DNA from: Burkholderiaceae bacterium
Lineage (GTDB): Bacteria; Pseudomonadota; Gammaproteobacteria; Burkholderiales; Burkholderiaceae_E
Length of the DNA: 34,460 nt
Reading direction: 5' to 3'
Assembly (NCBI GenBank): GCA_024637395.1
Contig: JAGXFG010000045.1
Location: forward strand, 1-34,460
Both the position numbers and the translations under genes were made by a program. Within the stretch, counting starts at the first letter, position 1; every line of letters starts with the position of its first letter. Positions 31,218 through 34,460 of the stretch are shown piece by piece. Under the pieces are notes generated by a model. The model was not told the DNA's origin and made no database searches. It saw only the letters and a program-made list of their open reading frames with translations.

Positions 31218-32711
31218 TCAGTTGGCGCTTCCCCGGGGCAGCGTGAGAACGGCTTCCAGACCGCCCTCAACACGGTTGCGCACAACCAGATTGCCGCCGT
31301 GACCTTGAGCGATGTTGCGGGCAATGGTCAATCCCAGCCCGGTGCCGCCCGTGGCGCGACTGCGCGAACCCTCGAGACGATGGAACGGCTCGAACACCTT
31401 CTCGAGCTCGGTCTCGGGAATACCGGGCCCCTCGTCAAGCACGCGGATTAGCAATTCAGCGCTGCCAGAGCTCACCGCGATGACTGCCGAGCCAGCATAG
31501 GCCAAGGCGTTGTCGAGCAGATTTCCGAGACAGCGCCGCAACAGCGGGGCGTTGGCGACGATCTGCCCGGCAGGATCGCCCTCGATGCGCACGCTGCCGC
31601 CGGTCTCCAGGTAGTCGGCCTGGAGACTCTCGAGCAGAGCGTCGATGTTCACCGGCTGGCGCTGTGCAGCTGTATCCACGCCGCGAATGAATTCGAGCGT
31701 TTCGGTGACCATCGCCTCGATTTCTCCAAGATCCTTCCCGAACCGATCGCGGGTCGCTTCGTCGAGCAACTCGGCGCGCAACCGCATCCTGGTGAGCGGG
31801 GTCTTGAGGTCGTGGGACATCGCCGCCAGAATGCTGATCCGCTCCCGAATGAAGCGCTGCAGTCGTCCCTGCATGACGTTGAATGCCGCGGCCGCGTGCC
31901 GCACCTCGAGCGGTCCGGTCTCCGGCAATGGCGCGCGGTCGATGTCGCGGCCCAGTTCGTCGGCAGCCTTGGCGAGCACGCCCAGGGGGCGCACCACCCA
32001 GCGCACGGCGAACAGGGACAGCAGCAGCACTGCCGCCAACGAAATCATCAGCGTCGCTACCAGCCGCAAGGGCAGATCCGCAGACTCGCGCGGCACCAGC
32101 GTATCGAACGTTACCCAGGCGCCATCCCCGAGCCTTACCTGGACCAGGAACAGCAGGCCGCCGTGCCTGCCCGGACCCATGCCCATTCCCATGCCGCTCC
32201 CCATGCCCATTCCCATCCCCGGCCCCATTTCCCTGCCGGGTTGCATCATCATGCCGGAACCGATCCCCGACCCCCTGCCAATCGGCGGTCCGGTTTCCCG
32301 TTCGCGCCACGGCCACGGCCGCGCATCACGCCCCGGAGGAGCTTCCGACCACGCCAGGGAGCGAACGCGAATCTCGCGTTCGCTGCCCAGGGCGTCGCCC
32401 AACACCGACGCCAGGCGCACCGCGTTGAAGTCCGGCTCTGGCTCGGTCGGGAGGGGCTCCCGACCGAGCGACACCAGCTGCGGCGGTGCATTGAGAATCG
32501 CGACGATCCGGGCACGTTCGTCGGGGCCTACGGAATCGAGCAGACGTACGATGTCAGCGATGCGTTGCGCTGGCTGCATCCCGCTGGCGTGCAGCAGCAG
32601 TCGGTCGCGCTCCGCAAAATTGATGACCGAGCTGAGCAGTTGCGCGAACAGCAAGCCGCCAAACAGCACCAGCGCCATGCGCCCGAACAATGATTGGGGC
32701 AGCAGCCGCAT
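31218..32711 (-). CDS. Sensor histidine kinase with Met/Gly-rich periplasmic loop
   Basis: 497 aa, EnvZ-like. TM1 is at about 12-30, a large periplasmic domain at about 31-214 and TM2 at about 215-237. HAMP (about 238-290), the H-box SHDLKTP (H300), the N-box NLLDNALAYA, and G-boxes DEGPGIP and GGTGLGLTI follow. The periplasmic loop carries ten Met within residues 154-178, arranged as MMM and (GM)n, followed by a His at 183. Such Met clusters typically bind Cu(I) or Ag(I), so the signal may be a soft metal ion (inference). Its ATG overlaps the stop of the response-regulator gene (ATGA). Confidence 0.93.
   Translation of the reverse strand: MRLLPQSLFGRMALVLFGGLLFAQLLSSVINFAERDRLLLHASGMQPAQRIADIVRLLDSVGPDERARIVAILNAPPQLVSLGREPLPTEPEPDFNAVRLASVLGDALGSEREIRVRSLAWSEAPPGRDARPWPWRERETGPPIGRGSGIGSGMMMQPGREMGPGMGMGMGSGMGMGMGPGRHGGLLFLVQVRLGDGAWVTFDTLVPRESADLPLRLVATLMISLAAVLLLSLFAVRWVVRPLGVLAKAADELGRDIDRAPLPETGPLEVRHAAAAFNVMQGRLQRFIRERISILAAMSHDLKTPLTRMRLRAELLDEATRDRFGKDLGEIEAMVTETLEFIRGVDTAAQRQPVNIDALLESLQADYLETGGSVRIEGDPAGQIVANAPLLRRCLGNLLDNALAYAGSAVIAVSSGSAELLIRVLDEGPGIPETELEKVFEPFHRLEGSRSRATGGTGLGLTIARNIAQGHGGNLVVRNRVEGGLEAVLTLPRGSAN
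32178..32252 (-). repeat. Met/Gly-coding repeat in the sensor kinase
   Basis: Tandem-like ATGGGN codons (plus-strand CCCATN runs) encode alternating Gly-Met. The repeat could expand or contract by slippage and so change the number of potential metal ligands. Confidence 0.7.
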
Positions 32712-33433
32712 CAGTCGAGTTCCTCGACCGGGCTTGACAGCACATAGCCCTCGCCCCGAACGGTCTTGATCACCGCCGGATCGCGCGGATCATCGTTGAT
32801 GTGGTGTCGCAACCGGCTGATCAGGACATCGATGCTGCGATCGAGCGCGTCAGCCTCACGGCCTTGCGTCAGATCCAGCAACTGGTCACGGCTGAGCACG
32901 CGGTTGGGATGCTCGAGCAGAACCCGCAACAAACGGTACTCGGCTCCGCTCAGCGGAGCCACCACTCCCTCGGGAGAGACGACGTGGCGATGCTGGTTGT
33001 CGAGCGTCCAACCAGCGAACTTCAGTCCCCTTGCCTGCGTGGGCCGCAAGTTGCGCGGCAGGCTGCGGGCGCGGCGCAGGATCACCTTGATGCGAGCCAG
33101 CAATTCCCGGGGGTTGAACGGCTTGGGCAGGTAGTCGTCGGCACCCATCTCGAGGCCAACAATCCGGTCGGTCTCGTCGCCGCGGGCAGTCAGCATGATC
33201 ACCGGGACGTCGGAGCGAACCCGCAGGTTGCGGCACAGAGTAAGTCCATCGTCGCCAGGCAGCATCAGGTCAAGCACGATCAGGTCGATCTGGCCCGCTT
33301 CCAGCGCGCGCCACATCGCGCCGCCCTCACCCACCGCGGTGACGCGCATTCCGTTGCGCGCCAGATAGTCGCCCAGCAATTGCCTGATTTCCTGATCGTC
33401 GTCGACGATGAGAATGTGGTCGCTTTGGTCCAT
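32711..33433 (-). CDS. OmpR/PhoB-family response regulator
   Basis: 240 aa. Receiver domain with acidic pocket D11/D12, phospho-acceptor D55 (LIVLDLMLPG), T82 and K104 (LPKPF). A winged-helix DNA-binding domain (about 135-235) includes LSGAEYRLLRVLLEHPNRVL, SRDQLLD, RSIDVLISRLRHHI and IKTVRGEGYVL. It is paired with the kinase encoded immediately downstream. ATG 33433 gives the standard N-terminus HILIVDDD; the frame is open far upstream but not family-like. It is divergent from the Met/His-rich exported protein, a likely target. Confidence 0.95.
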   Translation of the reverse strand: MDQSDHILIVDDDQEIRQLLGDYLARNGMRVTAVGEGGAMWRALEAGQIDLIVLDLMLPGDDGLTLCRNLRVRSDVPVIMLTARGDETDRIVGLEMGADDYLPKPFNPRELLARIKVILRRARSLPRNLRPTQARGLKFAGWTLDNQHRHVVSPEGVVAPLSGAEYRLLRVLLEHPNRVLSRDQLLDLTQGREADALDRSIDVLISRLRHHINDDPRDPAVIKTVRGEGYVLSSPVEELD

Positions 33434-33472
33434 GGCCAGTCTTATACCTCGTTCTCGCCGCGGCGACGGGAA

Positions 33473-33491
33473 ATTGTGTAATCCATTGTGT
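33473..33491. promoter_or_regulatory. Direct repeat ATTGTGT x2 at 12-bp spacing, candidate operator
   Basis: ATTGTGT occurs at 33473-33479 and 33485-33491, 40-58 bases upstream of the regulator start and in the shared region with the divergent exported-protein gene. OmpR-family regulators bind tandem direct repeats about one helical turn apart, so this is a reasonable site for autoregulation. Confidence 0.3.
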
Positions 33492-33655
33492 CCAACCCCA
33501 CCCCAGACATGCCGAGCTACAAATATGCCTGGCCGTGACATGCTGCGCCTAAAATGGAATGGTCTCATGGTGGCGTGGAGGAGAAGGTAATCCTCCCAGG
33601 GTTTGGCTGGCGAACAAGAGGCCAGTCTCGGACGGACCCACGCAAGGAGAACAAC

Positions 33656-34063
33656 ATGACAGTTCGCAAAGCAGTTGTCGCATTGCTGGCCGGCGCCGCC
33701 ATCGCGGCGAGCGCAGTGGCTTACGCCCATCCCGGCGGCTGGGGGATGGGCGGCGACGGGTACGGTCCGGGCTACGGCATGATGGGCGGCGGCCACGGCC
33801 ACGGCATGATGTGGGGCAACGGACCCGGCAGGGACGATGGTGATTACGCTGCCTACGCCGACGCCCGGATGGAGCGCTTCAAGTCCTATCTCGGGATCTC
33901 CGCTGCCCAGGATGGCGCCTGGCAAGCCTTCGTCAAACAGTCCAAGCAGCAGGCCAAGATGGATTCGTCGGCTGCAGCCCTAAAGGACCTCTACGCGGCA
34001 TTGACGCCAGAGCAACGCGCGCTGCTCGACCAGCGTGGGCCAGGACGACGCGGACAACGGTAA
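33656..34063 (+). CDS. Exported Gly/His/Met-rich Spy-like protein
   Basis: 135 aa. Signal peptide cut at AYA-H (after residue 24). A metal-ligand-rich stretch (about 25-56) follows, with HPGGWGMGG, GYGMMGGGHGHGMMWG. A helical domain (about 62-122) has an LTPEQ motif at 117-121, as in Spy/CpxP/ZraP-type periplasmic proteins. It ends in an Arg/Gly tail. It probably binds metal or acts as a periplasmic chaperone. AAGGAG is ideally placed before the ATG. It is divergent from the two-component genes, whose sensor carries a similar Met/Gly tract, so I infer it is their target. Confidence 0.85.
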   Translation: MTVRKAVVALLAGAAIAASAVAYAHPGGWGMGGDGYGPGYGMMGGGHGHGMMWGNGPGRDDGDYAAYADARMERFKSYLGISAAQDGAWQAFVKQSKQQAKMDSSAAALKDLYAALTPEQRALLDQRGPGRRGQR

Positions 34064-34070
34064 ATGGCTA

Positions 34071-34099
34071 TTAACAGGCCGAACGAATAGCGCTAAAAT
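34071..34099 (+). promoter_or_regulatory. Sigma-70-type promoter of the lipoprotein gene
   Basis: TTAACA (34071-34076), a 17-base spacer and TAAAAT (34094-34099), each one base off consensus. It lies just after the preceding stop and 35 bases upstream of ATG 34134. Confidence 0.7.
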
Positions 34100-34133
34100 T
34101 AACCTTTGCTTCAGTTTACTGGAGGGCGTTGAG

Positions 34134-34460
34134 ATGAAAATGACCAGATGCGCAGTAATTGTCGTTGCGGCAGTGCTAACAGCCGGGTGTGCCGACATGA
34201 GTCCGGTGCGCTACGGCGAGACCGCGGCCCCTGCCCCTGCACCGATCAACGAGAGGGTCCATGACCGCTACGGCAGGATCTTCAGGCTCGATATCGTGCA
34301 GGTCGACGACGACTATCGATTCGGCGTCGGCACCGCGGTTGGTGCTGTCGCTGGCGGAATCATCGGATCGAACCTCGGCGGCGGCAGCGGAAACACCTTG
34401 GCAACTGTCCTCGGCGCGGTCGCCGGCGGAGTCGCCGGCACCGCGCTCGAGAGCAAGAGC
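34134..34460 (+). CDS. Glycine-zipper outer-membrane lipoprotein (partial at 3' end)
   Basis: 109 codons visible, open at the window edge. Lipoprotein signal with lipobox LTAGC (C19), a short Ala/Pro linker, then a glycine-zipper (2TM, Rickettsia 17-kDa-like) segment at about 65-104 (GVGTAVGAVAGGIIGSNLGG, then GAVAGGVAG). It resembles SlyB/PcpC-type lipoproteins, usually about 150 aa, so perhaps 40 residues are missing. GGAGGG lies 7 bases before the ATG, and a good promoter lies upstream. Confidence 0.88.
   Translation, partial: MKMTRCAVIVVAAVLTAGCADMSPVRYGETAAPAPAPINERVHDRYGRIFRLDIVQVDDDYRFGVGTAVGAVAGGIIGSNLGGGSGNTLATVLGAVAGGVAGTALESKS

Noticed and set aside
1-34460. CRISPR arrays, toxin-antitoxin pairs, phage defence islands, rRNA genes, replication origin
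   Set aside because: Looked for on both strands by eye; nothing resembling regularly spaced repeats, defence genes, rRNA or DnaA-box clusters was found.

Overview
The window looks like the chromosome of a GC-rich betaproteobacterium, probably from the Rhodocyclales, Nitrosomonadales or Burkholderiales (an inference from gene content, not a computed placement). The pointers are an aceE-aceF pyruvate dehydrogenase operon with homodimeric-type E1, an E. coli-type gshA, PEP-CTERM surface proteins (exported and sorted in Gram-negative, exopolysaccharide-making bacteria), Sco1/PCuAC copper chaperones, cytochrome c' with cytochrome b561, and 4-base start/stop overlaps throughout.

Layout. 1-4060 (minus): aceE and the 5' part of aceF, which is cut by the window edge just before its C-terminus. 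4353-6143: an intact tRNA-Arg(ACG) gene whose 3' half, with the following terminator, is duplicated 1,677 bases downstream as a perfect 82-base direct repeat. The interval holds a truncated tyrosine integrase and a PEP-CTERM protein gene, so it reads as a decayed mini integrative element. 6240-7391: a membrane diguanylate cyclase. 7465-12899 (minus): a four- to five-cistron operon, glpA-glpB-[membrane heme b / heme c / 4x CxxCxxCxxxC fusion]-HdrB-like. It looks like an anaerobic glycerol-3-phosphate dehydrogenase whose usual GlpC has been replaced by a heterodisulfide-reductase-like membrane module. The HdrB-like gene is broken into two overlapping frames. 12900-14219: an IS3-type transposase scrap followed by an ice-binding-like (DUF3494) PEP-CTERM protein.

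14253-19693: a MOCOS-like PLP cysteine-desulfurase homologue, a Tat-signalled dienelactone hydrolase, a small membrane protein, a GNAT acetyltransferase coupled to an alpha/beta-hydrolase-LuxR fusion, and a small unknown ORF. 19937-26849: mostly membrane and redox genes: a stand-alone heme-copper-oxidase subunit I-like protein, YedI, a DUF1847 Cys-rich protein, Sco1, PCuAC, a secreted metallo-beta-lactamase-fold protein, a MenA/UbiA prenyltransferase, cytochrome c' and cytochrome b561. 26846-31119: ygiD (DODA family), yaeQ, a PanE-type reductase and gshA. 31218-34460: an OmpR/EnvZ-type two-component system whose sensor has a Met/Gly-rich periplasmic tract, divergent from a Gly/His/Met-rich Spy-like exported protein, then a glycine-zipper lipoprotein cut by the window end.

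The strongest candidates for something undescribed are the Hdr-like, heme-c-containing GlpABC variant, the tRNA-Arg mini-element carrying one PEP-CTERM gene, and the Met-rich sensor paired with a Met/His-rich periplasmic protein. All functional statements come from reading motifs by eye; no database search was run.
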